From an uncultured Candidatus Altimarinota bacterium (GTDB lineage Bacteria; Patescibacteriota; Gracilibacteria; CAIRYL01): a DNA stretch of 19,502 nucleotides. Both the position numbers and the translations under genes were made by a program. Within the stretch, counting starts at the first letter, position 1. Each line of letters opens with the position of its first letter. Where the stretch lies: NCBI GenBank assembly GCA_947311645.1, contig CAMZKZ010000038.1, positions 1-19,502 on the forward strand. Reading direction: 5' to 3'. Under the pieces are notes generated by a model that was not told the DNA's origin, did not search any database, and worked only from the letters and a program-made list of their open reading frames with translations. Below are positions 1 to 7,543 of this stretch, piece after piece.

Positions 1-1444
1 CTAAAGGATCTGTTCCAGCAAGTGTTTCTTGCTCATTATTTACTCCATCTCCATCGGTATCATTTGTTGGATTAGTATTTTCTGCATCAAGCTGATCGAC
101 AACTCCATCTTCATCTGTATCTATAATATTTGATTCCAATCGATCTGGAATACCATCTTCATCTGTATCTGTAACCCCCTCTACTTCATCTAAAATATCA
201 TCATTATCTGAATCTCTATCTAATGCATCAATTACATTATCTCCATCTGTATCTGTAGGAAATTCTGAAGAAGCATCTGACTCATCTGCATTTGAAATTC
301 CATCTCCATCACTATCAAGCAAACCATCATTTGCAATACTATCTGCCGTATCTGTATCATTTACCAGAGGATCAGATCCAATAATTAATGCTTCATCTGC
401 ATCAGAAACTCCATCGTTATCATCATCTGTATCAATTGAATCTGGAATCCCATCTCCATCTGTATCCAACTCAGGATCAAGTGTTGGTTCTGGTGTTCGT
501 GTTACTTCTGAAGTTGAAGTAGCAGTGGGTATTGCAGTTGGTGTTGGAACAGGTGTTACAACAGGAAGAGTATTATCAATAGCATCTTCTTTTTGTGTAA
601 CAACTGTATCTACAACTACTCCATTTTCATCAATATTCGTAAGTGTAATTGTTACCCCTTCTCCATCTACAGCAGGTGTATCAAACACACACGACCATGT
701 ATCATCTTCTAACACTGTCGTTTCACATACTGCCCCAGAAGGAGTTATAATTGAGATTTTATCCCCAACTCTCCCATGTCCATTAATTACTGCTCCATTT
801 GTAGGTAATACTACATCTGTATAATATGAAGTTGGATAATCCTTAAAAAAAGTAGAGAAAAATTTAATATCTTCATCTTCTTCCACCGTATTAAAATAAC
901 ACGACCACATATTTTCTGTTCCTGGTGTAACATAAAATTCGTATCGAGAATCTTCAGTTGCCGCAGCATCTGGAATCCAATCCCAGTTTATTTGATTTTT
1001 TGCCATTGCATATCCAAAGACATCAATAATTTCTGCTACAATATCATCATTTGTAAACTCTCCATTATTTTTTTTGGTCATCAGATCAACAAGACCATCC
1101 ATATCAACTTTTCCATAAAAAATTCCTTCTTGCAAAGAAATTGGTGAAATCGCCATACAGTCTTTTACTGCCTGAGACATTTCTGGTCCATCATATGGAG
1201 TAATTAACGACCGGTCTAAACTTGACCCATTCGCAAAGTAATCTGCTGTTAAACCAGAAGTATCTGATTTTTGCAAAGAAGATCCTTGAAAAAACTCTGC
1301 TAAATAATCTTTTTCCGAGGAAATAGCATCTTCAGAGAAAAAATTGGTAACTCCTATAATTCCCCCACCGACAACCGCGATAGAAAATACCCCAATTGAG
1401 GCTTTTTTTAATTGTGAAACTTTTTGTGTTTGTTTGATATTCAT
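1..1444 (-). CDS. Surface protein with N-terminal membrane anchor, Ig-like domain and thrombospondin type 3 repeats (3' end outside window)
   Basis: The frame runs open from an ATG at 1444 to the window edge, giving 481 codons without a stop. Residues 15-33 form one hydrophobic segment (SIGVFSIAVVGGGIIGV) after a basic start, so it is an uncleaved anchor or signal peptide. Residues about 95-200 are unassigned, with one acidic stretch (DMDGLVD then NNGEFTNDD) that recalls EF-hand-like loops. Residues about 208-270 look like a bacterial Ig-like domain (NGAVINGHGRVGD, with cysteines in GAVCETT and TWSCVF). A Thr/Pro-rich linker follows at about 290-325. From about 326 to the edge the protein is a run of Asp-rich repeats of the type DTDGDGIPDSIDTDDDNDG, the calcium-binding TSP3 signature. 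Family knowledge places such proteins outside the membrane. It is transcribed divergently from the amidase-SpoIID gene and has its own promoter. The C-terminal domains, and so any sorting or adhesin module, lie outside the window. Confidence 0.85.
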   Translation of the reverse strand, partial: MNIKQTQKVSQLKKASIGVFSIAVVGGGIIGVTNFFSEDAISSEKDYLAEFFQGSSLQKSDTSGLTADYFANGSSLDRSLITPYDGPEMSQAVKDCMAISPISLQEGIFYGKVDMDGLVDLMTKKNNGEFTNDDIVAEIIDVFGYAMAKNQINWDWIPDAAATEDSRYEFYVTPGTENMWSCYFNTVEEDEDIKFFSTFFKDYPTSYYTDVVLPTNGAVINGHGRVGDKISIITPSGAVCETTVLEDDTWSCVFDTPAVDGEGVTITLTNIDENGVVVDTVVTQKEDAIDNTLPVVTPVPTPTAIPTATSTSEVTRTPEPTLDPELDTDGDGIPDSIDTDDDNDGVSDADEALIIGSDPLVNDTDTADSIANDGLLDSDGDGISNADESDASSEFPTDTDGDNVIDALDRDSDNDDILDEVEGVTDTDEDGIPDRLESNIIDTDEDGVVDQLDAENTNPTNDTDGDGVNNEQETLAGTDPL

Positions 1445-1480
1445 ATGTATTTTGGTTAGATAAATTTTACATATCAAATA

Positions 1481-1509
1481 ATTGTACAGGAATATAAATA
1501 TAAATACAA
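1481..1509 (-). promoter_or_regulatory. Sigma-70-type promoter of the TSP3-repeat surface protein
   Basis: On the minus strand TTGTAT (1504-1509) and TACAAT (1481-1486) are separated by exactly 17 bases. The predicted transcript starts near 1474, leaving a leader of about 30 bases before the ATG at 1444, with no Shine-Dalgarno sequence. No equally good promoter for the divergent plus-strand gene is visible in 1510-1589; the best candidate there is TTGTTC with TATCTC 18 bases downstream. Confidence 0.55.
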
Positions 1510-1589
1510 GGACTTTTTTCAACTTTTTTGTTCACAACAAATACGATACAGTATCTCTATATTTATGAGACTTTTTACATTCTTACCTT

Positions 1590-3911
1590 ATGAAGCTTTT
1601 CTTTTCTTTTATACACTCTTTTCCGCGTATACTCTTTTTATTTCTCTTTTCTTTACTCTTTCTACACAATATTTCTTTTGCCGAAGAAAATACTCCTATT
1701 ATTCTTTCCAATACAACCCAAGGGAGTTCTCATATTTTTATGGCAAACAACGATGAAAATAAAAACTTTACCCTCTCTCATTCATATACATCTATTGCTG
1801 TAAAAACAAGTGCTAGCACTCCCATCATTCTTGTTTCAAATAATGATGGGGAAAATTGGTATATGCTTAATTTTAATAGAGACAGTAAAACAGAACGAAA
1901 TGAAACAGATGATAGTCAATTTTTATATTCTGATCTCCTTTTTTTTAATACTCCATCGCAACAGTTTCTTTTTAAAACAAAGCTTCTTTCTTCCTCAGAA
2001 CACATACCTCTTGAATTTATTTTTATAAACGACAACCCTCTCGAACACTTAAATGCAAGTACACAATCTGAAACAACAGAAGTATTAGGATACACAAGAG
2101 ACACTTCTTTTTTTCGTAAGAATGGTATTATTACAAGAGAAGAATGGGGAGCAAATGAAACCTATCGATACGCTAAATCACAAACACCTACTCCACCACC
2201 AGCAACAAATACGACTACCGCTCCATTAAGTAAAAGAGCACAAGAATGCAATACAACATATACAAATAATCCACAAGATTTTATAAAAGCAGAAGAAGTA
2301 TATTCAGATCAAAATGGAAAATTACGATGGCAATACCAATATTCACCAGAAATAAAAAAAATTATCATACATCACACAGGAACAAATAATGCAAAATATT
2401 CAGGACAATCTGATGAAGAAGTACTGCGTGCAACATATAAATACCATGCGAATATTAAAGGCTGGGGAGATATTGGATATAATTTTTTAATTTCAAAAAA
2501 TGGTGCAATTTATGAAGGACGAGCTGGTGGAGATTTTATAATTGGAGGACACGCATACTGTGCAAATACCCAAACTCTTGGAATTGCACTTATGGGAAAC
2601 TATGAAGATGAAACAATGAATACTGCACAAATGGCAGCATTACAGCGATTAATAACAGGACTATCCGAGAAATATCACATTAACCCATATGATAATAGCT
2701 ACTTTTTAGGAAAAACCACTCCAAACCTTATAGGACATAAAGACTATGGAAACACCTTATGCCCTGGTAAAAATGTATATAAATATTTACAAACACTTCG
2801 CGAGACATTTGCACATAAATCGTTTGGAGATACTCCTGCATACTACAATCCATATAGTATTCCAGAATATATTACTCCAACCCTTCCTCTACAACTCTCT
2901 ACCACTCCACTGCCAACACCTATACAGTATTCACCAGCAAGCTTGATTCAAAGACCAACAATTGGAGATGTTACCATTCAAAATGCAACAGAAAATACTC
3001 CATCAACTTCGCCACTTCCCACTCCTCTTCCACAAGCAACACAAAAACCTCACCTCTCTATTCCAGAACGAGATATTCGAATTAAACTTTCTTTTTCTTC
3101 TGATTTAATCCAAATTAAAGGAACAAATATGAATGTTTCTATCAATAATACAGCTCCCATAACACAAAAAAGACAAATTGTAATAACTGCACGAAAAAAT
3201 AGTAACAATAAACTGCAACTCTATAGAAACAATACTCCTATAGAAAGTATAAAAATTGAAAATAAAAATAATACAGAACCATTAAAAATTGCATCTTGGT
3301 CAAGACCTCTCCCATGGGCACCACATCTTCATGATAATTTATTTTTAGGAGCACTCGAAATACGAATACTAGATAATACAGTTGTTATAATAAACGAACT
3401 TCCTCTCGAAGATTATATAAAAGGAATTGCCGAAGTTTCCAACACTGCACCATTTGAAAAACAGAAAGTACTTGCTGTTATTGCACGAACATATGCACAA
3501 TTTTATATGCAAGAGAATCAACAAAAATTTCCAAACATGCCATACGATGGAGATGATAACCCAGACCATTTTCAAAAATATAGAGGATACGGATATCAAA
3601 TACGATCTCCTCGCTTTTCTCAAGCAGTAGATGCAACACAATCAGAAGTAGTAAGCTACAATGGAAAAATTATCAAAACTCCATTTTTTTCAGAAAGTGC
3701 AGGACGAACACTTAGTGCACAAGAAAAATGGGGATGGACACACACACCTTATTTACAAAGTGTAAATGATGTATTTTGTAAAAATGGACAAGGAGAATTA
3801 AAAGGACACGGAGTAGGATTATCTGGATGCGGAGCAGAAACAATGGCATTACGAGGATTTTCATATAAAGATATTATTAAATATTACTATAAAAATGTAG
3901 AAATTTATTAA
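1590..3911 (+). CDS. Secreted bifunctional peptidoglycan hydrolase: PGRP/amidase_2 domain plus SpoIID domain
   Basis: A 773-residue exported protein. Residues 1-31 are a signal peptide with a hydrophobic core and a likely SFA/EE cleavage site. Residues about 180-410 are an N-acetylmuramoyl-L-alanine amidase of the amidase_2/PGRP/T7-lysozyme type. The zinc ligands are visible as H261 (IIIHHTG) and H383 with C391 (GHKDYGNTLCPG), and the eight-residue His-Cys spacing matches T7 lysozyme. After a Pro/Thr-rich linker (about 420-495), residues about 495-773 form a SpoIID/LytB domain: LPLEDYIKGIAEV with probable catalytic Glu at 615, VIARTYA, FSESAGRT, PYLQSV and GHGVGLSGCGA. Family knowledge: the amidase removes stem peptides and SpoIID cleaves the denuded glycan strand, so the two activities would be sequential on one substrate. 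The segment between PYLQSV and GHGVG is much shorter than in Bacillus SpoIID. No sporulation gene is nearby, so the role is probably wall remodelling or division. Confidence 0.9.
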   Translation: MKLFFSFIHSFPRILFLFLFSLLFLHNISFAEENTPIILSNTTQGSSHIFMANNDENKNFTLSHSYTSIAVKTSASTPIILVSNNDGENWYMLNFNRDSKTERNETDDSQFLYSDLLFFNTPSQQFLFKTKLLSSSEHIPLEFIFINDNPLEHLNASTQSETTEVLGYTRDTSFFRKNGIITREEWGANETYRYAKSQTPTPPPATNTTTAPLSKRAQECNTTYTNNPQDFIKAEEVYSDQNGKLRWQYQYSPEIKKIIIHHTGTNNAKYSGQSDEEVLRATYKYHANIKGWGDIGYNFLISKNGAIYEGRAGGDFIIGGHAYCANTQTLGIALMGNYEDETMNTAQMAALQRLITGLSEKYHINPYDNSYFLGKTTPNLIGHKDYGNTLCPGKNVYKYLQTLRETFAHKSFGDTPAYYNPYSIPEYITPTLPLQLSTTPLPTPIQYSPASLIQRPTIGDVTIQNATENTPSTSPLPTPLPQATQKPHLSIPERDIRIKLSFSSDLIQIKGTNMNVSINNTAPITQKRQIVITARKNSNNKLQLYRNNTPIESIKIENKNNTEPLKIASWSRPLPWAPHLHDNLFLGALEIRILDNTVVIINELPLEDYIKGIAEVSNTAPFEKQKVLAVIARTYAQFYMQENQQKFPNMPYDGDDNPDHFQKYRGYGYQIRSPRFSQAVDATQSEVVSYNGKIIKTPFFSESAGRTLSAQEKWGWTHTPYLQSVNDVFCKNGQGELKGHGVGLSGCGAETMALRGFSYKDIIKYYYKNVEIY

Positions 3912-3979
3912 AAATCTAGAAATTTATTTTAAATATTGATACCATACAATATGAATACAAATAATTTTAACAATATATT

Positions 3980-4315
3980 ATGAGTGTAATGGATATGTTT
4001 AGCCCTGATTCATGCAATATCAGCGGTATGAAAGGCTCTGAAAAATGGACATGGGACGAGTACTTTAAAAAGAAAGAAGAAATAGAAAAAAATGGAGGAA
4101 AAATATATCTTCTTGATATGATCAATCACCCTGTAGAAGGATCAACACCTATTTCAAATGAAATTTTTGAAAACCAGCCAGATGGAACATATTTTGTTTT
4201 ATACTGTCATTCTGGAGGATCTTCTGGATATGTACAAAAACAACTTGCTCCACAACTTCCACAGCATCATATTATTAATATGACAGGAGGTATTGGAATG
4301 TACCCACGATCATAA
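3980..4315 (+). CDS. Rhodanese-like sulfurtransferase
   Basis: A 111-residue cytoplasmic protein with one rhodanese fold. The active-site loop is YCHSGGSSGYVQKQLA with the persulfide-carrying cysteine at residue 76. The C-terminal MTGGIGMYP corresponds to the G-G-x-x-x-W/Y end of single-domain rhodaneses. The usual N-terminal D-V-R motif is degenerate here (LLDMINHP), so I call the fold rather than a substrate. The first 35 residues before the fold (TWDEYFKKKEEI) look helical. The gene stands alone on the plus strand and converges on a SufE-like gene pair. That is a suggestive but unproven link, since SufE and rhodaneses both carry cysteine-bound sulfur. A weak promoter may lie in 3912-3979, and there is no Shine-Dalgarno sequence before the ATG. 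Confidence 0.75.
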   Translation: MSVMDMFSPDSCNISGMKGSEKWTWDEYFKKKEEIEKNGGKIYLLDMINHPVEGSTPISNEIFENQPDGTYFVLYCHSGGSSGYVQKQLAPQLPQHHIINMTGGIGMYPRS

Positions 4316-4326
4316 AGAATAAGGTT

Positions 4327-4356
4327 AAAAAAAAGAAGCAGTACTGCTTCTTTTTT
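4327..4356. terminator. Bidirectional rho-independent terminator between convergent genes
   Basis: A perfect palindrome, GAAGCAGTACTGCTTC at 4335-4350, is flanked by eight A on the left and six T on the right, so either strand reads as a hairpin followed by a T run. It lies between the stop of the rhodanese gene (4315) and the stop of the methyltransferase gene (4365) and would serve both. Confidence 0.85.
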
Positions 4357-4364
4357 ATTTTTAC

Positions 4365-4997
4365 TTATTGTTGCTTCTTTCGTACAAATACCATTATTGC
4401 ATCATCTGATTCTGGAATAGTAAACCATGACCATTTTTCTTTTTCTCTTTCTATATGATTATGAAAACTTTTCATTTTATCTGGAAATTTTTTCGTATCA
4501 TCAACCATAATAATTCCATCTTCAGAAAGAAGGGTTTCTGCAAACATAAAAAATTTATGTGTCCAACTTTTTTGTGCATCTATAAAAATAAAATCAAAAG
4601 GTGCATCTTGTACTGTAATTGTCTGTAAAATATCCCCAAAACGAAACTCTATATTCTGTAAATTACAGATTTCTGCATTTGCTTTTGCACTGTCAAGTGA
4701 TGGTTCAGATACATCTCCTGTGAGTAATGAACCTCCCCATTTTTCAATTGTATTGGCAATAATACATGAAGAAAACCCATTGGCACACCCCATTTCTAAA
4801 ACTTTTTTTGGTTTTTTCAGTGGTAACAAAAAATGCAACACACTCACACCAATCCATGAAATATTTGGGATAGTATGCTCTTCCCCAAATTGCTTTAATA
4901 ATGAAAAAATTTCTGTTCGAGATTTTTTTTTCATTTCTTCTTCTGTTATATTGAGTGCTTCCCAAAATTTTTTTGGCAAAATTATTTTTTTAGACAT
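4365..4997 (-). CDS. Class I SAM-dependent methyltransferase, predicted O-methyltransferase (COMT/YrrM-like)
   Basis: A 210-residue soluble protein. The SAM-binding motif I is VLEMGCANG at 66-74, the acidic residue closing the second strand is D95 (LLTGDVSEP), GDILQ follows at 121, and the fourth strand is FDFIFIDAQKS at 134-144. DGIIMVDD at 160-167 is typical of the catechol-O-methyltransferase-like family, where the adjoining aspartates bind a metal ion. The substrate cannot be read from the sequence. Its start lies inside the 3' end of the sufE-like gene (16-base overlap), so the two are co-transcribed and probably translationally coupled. The ATG at 4997 has no Shine-Dalgarno sequence. 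It ends at a strong bidirectional terminator. Confidence 0.8.
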   Translation of the reverse strand: MSKKIILPKKFWEALNITEEEMKKKSRTEIFSLLKQFGEEHTIPNISWIGVSVLHFLLPLKKPKKVLEMGCANGFSSCIIANTIEKWGGSLLTGDVSEPSLDSAKANAEICNLQNIEFRFGDILQTITVQDAPFDFIFIDAQKSWTHKFFMFAETLLSEDGIIMVDDTKKFPDKMKSFHNHIEREKEKWSWFTIPESDDAIMVFVRKKQQ

Positions 4998-5398
4998 GAT
5001 ACTAATTTATGAATTTTATTGAGAGAACTTAAGGCTCCATTTGCTCGTGACGGAGAAAGAGACGCAATAATTCCCAATTCTTGCAAATCGTTTACCGAAA
5101 ATTCCAAAATTTCTTGTGCAGTAGCATCAGAAAATCCAAGAATAAAAAAAGCAAGAAATCCTTTAGAAATTGCACCATCTGCATCGGCACAAATCATTAT
5201 TTTTTCTTCATTCTTTTTAATTGTAATCCATGCATTTGATGCACATCCTAACACTTTATTTTCTTCATTTTTCTCTTCTGCAGATAATTGATAGAGTTCT
5301 GGAATTTCTTTTGAAAGTTCTATAAAATATTCAAATTTTTCAGTTTGTGTTTCACACGCTCGTAAATCCTCTGCTAAATCATATAAGTTTTGCAACAT
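4982..5398 (-). CDS. sufE: SufE-family sulfur acceptor protein
   Basis: A 138-residue protein matching SufE/CsdE along its whole length. It shows VLGCASNAWITI with the sulfur-accepting cysteine at 52 (Cys51 in E. coli), ISKG at 77-80, TAQEI at 93-97 and LSPSRANG at 114-121. In known systems SufE takes persulfide from the cysteine desulfurase SufS and passes it to the SufBCD iron-sulfur scaffold. Neither SufS nor SufBCD is in this window. The gene is the first of a two-gene unit with the methyltransferase. It is transcribed from an extended -10 promoter at about 5430-5438, giving a leader of roughly 24 bases without a Shine-Dalgarno sequence. Family membership is secure; the exact pathway is inferred. 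Confidence 0.88.
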   Translation of the reverse strand: MLQNLYDLAEDLRACETQTEKFEYFIELSKEIPELYQLSAEEKNEENKVLGCASNAWITIKKNEEKIMICADADGAISKGFLAFFILGFSDATAQEILEFSVNDLQELGIIASLSPSRANGALSSLNKIHKLVSCLKK

Positions 5399-5429
5399 TT
5401 GCTCACACTATTAAAATATATATACCTAA

Positions 5430-5438
5430 AGTATAGCA
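5430..5438 (-). promoter_or_regulatory. Extended -10 promoter of the sufE-methyltransferase unit
   Basis: The minus strand reads TGCTATACT, an extended -10 (TGn plus a near-consensus hexamer), with no good -35. Transcription would start near 5423. The identical nonamer precedes rlmE (10312-10320). In the same 93-base divergent spacer the plus strand carries TATAGT at 5460-5465, about 26 bases before the nuclease ATG, also with a poor -35. That is a weaker candidate for the nuclease gene. Confidence 0.5.
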
Positions 5439-5491
5439 TGCTGTACTCTATATACGGAATATAGTATTTTTTTCTTACTCGTATAAAAACT

Positions 5492-6073
5492 ATGAACTTC
5501 ATGAATATTACAAAAAAACAAAAAGAAATTCTCTCCAAAATAGTTGGAGGAGTTATTATTTTAGGGCTTTCTGCATATGGATATAATACACAAGAATCTA
5601 CTCCGTTTGTTGAAATTCAAAATGAAAATAACGAAGAAGATACCAATTTATATTCGGTATTATACACTTTTGATGGAGATACATACTTCGTACAAATAGA
5701 AGGAAAAAAAGAAAAAATAAGGGTACTCGGAATTGATACACCTGAAAAAGAAGGAGGATTTAGACCTGAAGGATGCTTTGGAGACCATGCAAGCGAATAT
5801 GCAAGAGAGGCATTACAAAACAAAAAAGTGTCTCTTTTACAACCAAAAGGATACGAAGATAAAGATAAATATGGACGACTTCTGCGATATGTTTTTCTTG
5901 ATGGAGAAGATTTTGGAGCACATTTAATTTCGGAAGGATACGCTTTTTCTTACAAAAAATTTAAACACCCTCGTAGAAATTATTACAATACACTCGAGAA
6001 AGAAGCACAAAAAAACAAAAAAGGAATGTGGAATCCTGAAAATTGTGATTATTGGGGAGGAATACACGACTAA
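5492..6073 (+). CDS. Membrane-anchored or secreted staphylococcal-type nuclease (thermonuclease)
   Basis: A 193-residue protein. Residues 17-33 form one hydrophobic segment, so the catalytic domain (about 53-187) is exported or anchored. All active-site positions of Staphylococcus nuclease are present with identical spacing: D61-G-D63-T (Ca-binding loop), R77 (Arg35), D82-T83-P-E85 (Asp40, Thr41, Glu43) in RVLGIDTPE, and R129 (Arg87) in DKYGRLLRY. It should therefore be a calcium-dependent nuclease that cleaves DNA and RNA. Two cysteines (C95 and one in NPENCDY near the C terminus) could form a disulfide outside the cell. An extracellular nuclease fits nucleotide scavenging in organisms with reduced biosynthesis, but that is inference. 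The gene is divergent from sufE and is followed by a hairpin at 6111-6146. Confidence 0.9.
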   Translation: MNFMNITKKQKEILSKIVGGVIILGLSAYGYNTQESTPFVEIQNENNEEDTNLYSVLYTFDGDTYFVQIEGKKEKIRVLGIDTPEKEGGFRPEGCFGDHASEYAREALQNKKVSLLQPKGYEDKDKYGRLLRYVFLDGEDFGAHLISEGYAFSYKKFKHPRRNYYNTLEKEAQKNKKGMWNPENCDYWGGIHD

Positions 6074-6110
6074 TACTGTATTCTTACTTTCGTACCCATT
6101 CTATAGATAC

Positions 6111-6146
6111 AAAAAAAAAGCCTATTTCATTTCTGAAATAGGCTTT
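6111..6146 (-). terminator. Rho-independent terminator downstream of tRNA-Asp
   Basis: A 12-bp perfect stem (AAAGCCTATTTC at 6117-6128 with GAAATAGGCTTT at 6135-6146) closes a 6-base loop. On the minus strand it is followed by nine T, so it terminates the tRNA transcript. On the plus strand only three T follow, so it is a weaker end for the nuclease gene. Confidence 0.8.
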
Positions 6147-6161
6147 ACTTAAAAATAAAAA

Positions 6162-6238
6162 TGGCGGAACAGAAGAGACTCGAACTCTCGACCCCCTGCG
6201 TGACAGGCAGGTGCTCTAACCAACTGAGCTACTGCTCC
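6162..6238 (-). tRNA. tRNA-Asp (anticodon GTC)
   Basis: The minus strand folds into a full cloverleaf. The acceptor stem GGAGCAG pairs with CTGTTCC (one G-U pair). The D arm is GCTC-AGTTGGTTA-GAGC. The anticodon stem CCTGC/GCAGG encloses the loop CTGTCAC with anticodon GTC. The T arm is GAGAG-TTCGAGT-CTCTT, the discriminator is G, and CCA is encoded at 6162-6164. Total length is 77 bases including CCA. It has its own promoter at 6265-6294 and a terminator at 6111-6146, so it appears to be a monocistronic tRNA gene. Confidence 0.96.
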
Positions 6239-6264
6239 ATTTTATTAGATTTTTAAGCTGATAA

Positions 6265-6294
6265 ACTATAACAAATCTATCAGCCTAAAATCAA
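6265..6294 (-). promoter_or_regulatory. Promoter of tRNA-Asp
   Basis: On the minus strand TTGATT (6289-6294) and TATAGT (6265-6270) are 18 bases apart, about 27 bases before the tRNA 5' end. The -10 lies inside the spacer of an inverted repeat, GCTGATA/TATCAGC (6257-6263 and 6278-6284). This could be an operator, or a weak hairpin at the end of the malic enzyme transcript. It has no T run on either strand. Confidence 0.5.
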
Positions 6295-6331
6295 TATTAT
6301 TTTTTACAATTTAGGAGAAGCAACTTGTGAA

Positions 6332-7480
<1,149 letters not shown>

Positions 7481-7488
7481 TTTTAAAT

Positions 7489-7518
7489 TATATAAAATAA
7501 CATATATTTCTCTTACAA
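7489..7518 (-). promoter_or_regulatory. Possible promoter giving a near-leaderless malic enzyme mRNA
   Basis: On the minus strand TTGTAA (7513-7518) is followed after 18 bases by TATATA (7489-7494), which overlaps a perfect TATAAT (7487-7492). The hexamer lies only 6-8 bases before the ATG at 7480, so a start about 7 bases downstream would leave almost no leader. AT-rich spacers produce such matches by chance, hence the modest confidence. Confidence 0.35.
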
Positions 7519-7543
7519 TACTTCCCCTTCTATACCTCCCTTT

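Noticed and set aside
1..480. Regular short repeats resembling a CRISPR array or satellite DNA (recurring CATCTGTATC-like units)
   Set aside because: They are the reverse complement of codons for Asp-rich TSP3 repeats in an open frame. The units vary and there are no spacers of constant length.
525..824. Plus-strand open frame of 99 codons
   Set aside because: It is antisense to the surface-protein gene, whose frame continues through it with clear domains. The product is low-complexity Ser/Thr/Val.
3912..3979. Promoter for the rhodanese gene (TTGATA with AATAAT, or TTTATT with TACAAT)
   Set aside because: Two overlapping weak readings in very AT-rich sequence; neither stands out enough to list.
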